Shown here: positions 4,920 to 5,257 of the stretch, piece by piece | How positions within the stretch are numbered: position 1 is the stretch's first letter | How the letters are laid out: each line of letters begins with the position of its first letter | DNA from: an uncultured Lachnospiraceae bacterium | Lineage (GTDB): Bacteria; Bacillota; Clostridia; Lachnospirales; Lachnospiraceae | Reading direction: 5' to 3' | Length of the DNA stretch: 5,257 nt | NCBI GenBank assembly: GCA_934370915.1 | Contig: CAKRNI010000184.1 | Span: forward strand, 1 to 5,257 | Notes under the pieces: generated by a model | What the model was told of the DNA's origin: nothing | The model's input: the letters and a program-made list of their open reading frames with translations, nothing else | Databases searched by the model: none | Translations under genes and position numbers: made by a program

Positions 4920-5257
4920 AACATACAGATTTTTGGCACAAAAAAGTGCAATGATACAAAGAAGGCGGAGCGTTTTTTTAAAGAGCGCGGTATCAAATAC
5001 CAGTTTATTGACATGAAAGAGAAGGGAATGAGCAAAGGCGAGTTTCGTTCGGTTGCAGAGGTCAACGGCGGAATCGAAAATATGGTCAACTGGGATGGAA
5101 AAGATAAGGATACGCTTGCGCTGATCAAGTATATCGCGGATGAGGATAAGTTAGAGAAGATTCTGGAAAATCCGTCCGTGATCAGGACGCCGGTTGTAAG
5201 AAACGGGAGACAGTCCACACTTGGGTATCAGCCGGAGGTGTGGAAGGAATGGAAGTA
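4917..5257 (+). CDS. ArsC/Spx-fold thioredoxin-like protein (YffB type), reaches window edge
   Basis: From TTG 4917 the frame encodes 113 residues and runs to the last bases, where a TA remains of what is most likely the stop codon, so the protein is probably complete or nearly so. It begins MNIQIFGTKKCNDTKKAERFF: a beta strand then a single Cys11 at the start of the helix, followed by GIKYQFIDMKEKGMS, and later SVIRTPVV (87-94), with the cis-Pro typical of the fold and an Arg just before it. This order and the length of about 115 residues match the ArsC-like family of arsenate reductase relatives. The motif is CNDT, not the CXXC of redox-sensing Spx proteins, and nearby arsenic genes are not seen, so true arsenate reduction is doubtful. 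Its own promoter and the preceding terminator make it a separate unit from the M20 cluster. Confidence 0.85.
   Translation, partial: MNIQIFGTKKCNDTKKAERFFKERGIKYQFIDMKEKGMSKGEFRSVAEVNGGIENMVNWDGKDKDTLALIKYIADEDKLEKILENPSVIRTPVVRNGRQSTLGYQPEVWKEWK

Noticed and set aside
4917..5257. Assignment as the stress regulator Spx or a true arsenate reductase
   Set aside because: The CXXC of Spx is absent, there is only one cysteine, and no arsenic resistance genes are visible nearby, so only the fold family is claimed.

Overview
The window looks like a chromosomal segment from a Gram-positive Clostridia-type bacterium, most likely Lachnospiraceae or a close relative. This is inferred from the strong AGGAGG-type ribosome binding sites, A/T-rich sigma-70-like promoters in front of moderately GC-rich genes, and the type of membrane protein and peptidase present. 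No species can be named from the sequence alone.

Layout. Bases 2-79 hold the last 25 codons of an unidentified plus-strand gene, followed by a bulged hairpin and a clear rho-independent terminator (190-241). Bases 267-417 hold a tight cluster of perfect inverted repeats with no gene, lying between convergent genes. A LysR-family regulator runs on the minus strand (447-1436). It diverges from a three-gene plus-strand cluster: a six-helix membrane protein of the DUF5058 type (1721-2434), a second multi-helix membrane protein (2447-3121) and a cytoplasmic M20 metallo-amidohydrolase related to AbgB (best start 3228, end 4664). A long perfect-stem hairpin (4739-4800) closes the cluster. A separate promoter and a TTG-started ArsC/Spx-fold thioredoxin-like gene (4917 to the window edge) follow.

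How the genes may work together. The regulator/operon intergenic region carries a sigma-70-like promoter (1589-1616) and a perfect inverted repeat TTATAAC-N6-GTTATAA (1550-1569) centred about 63 bases upstream of the predicted transcription start, where LysR-type activators normally bind. The simplest reading is a substrate-inducible unit: LysR senses a small ligand, the two membrane proteins (12 nt apart, ribosome binding site overlapping the upstream stop) form a two-part transporter, and the M20 enzyme hydrolyses an amide bond in the imported compound. The substrate is unknown and the transporter role is inference; to my knowledge this gene set has no described function.

The 106-nt gap before the M20 gene is also unusual. 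It holds a possible 10-codon leader ORF and two small hairpins around the only good Shine-Dalgarno sequence, which suggests translational control. No RNA genes, insertion sequences or CRISPR arrays were seen.
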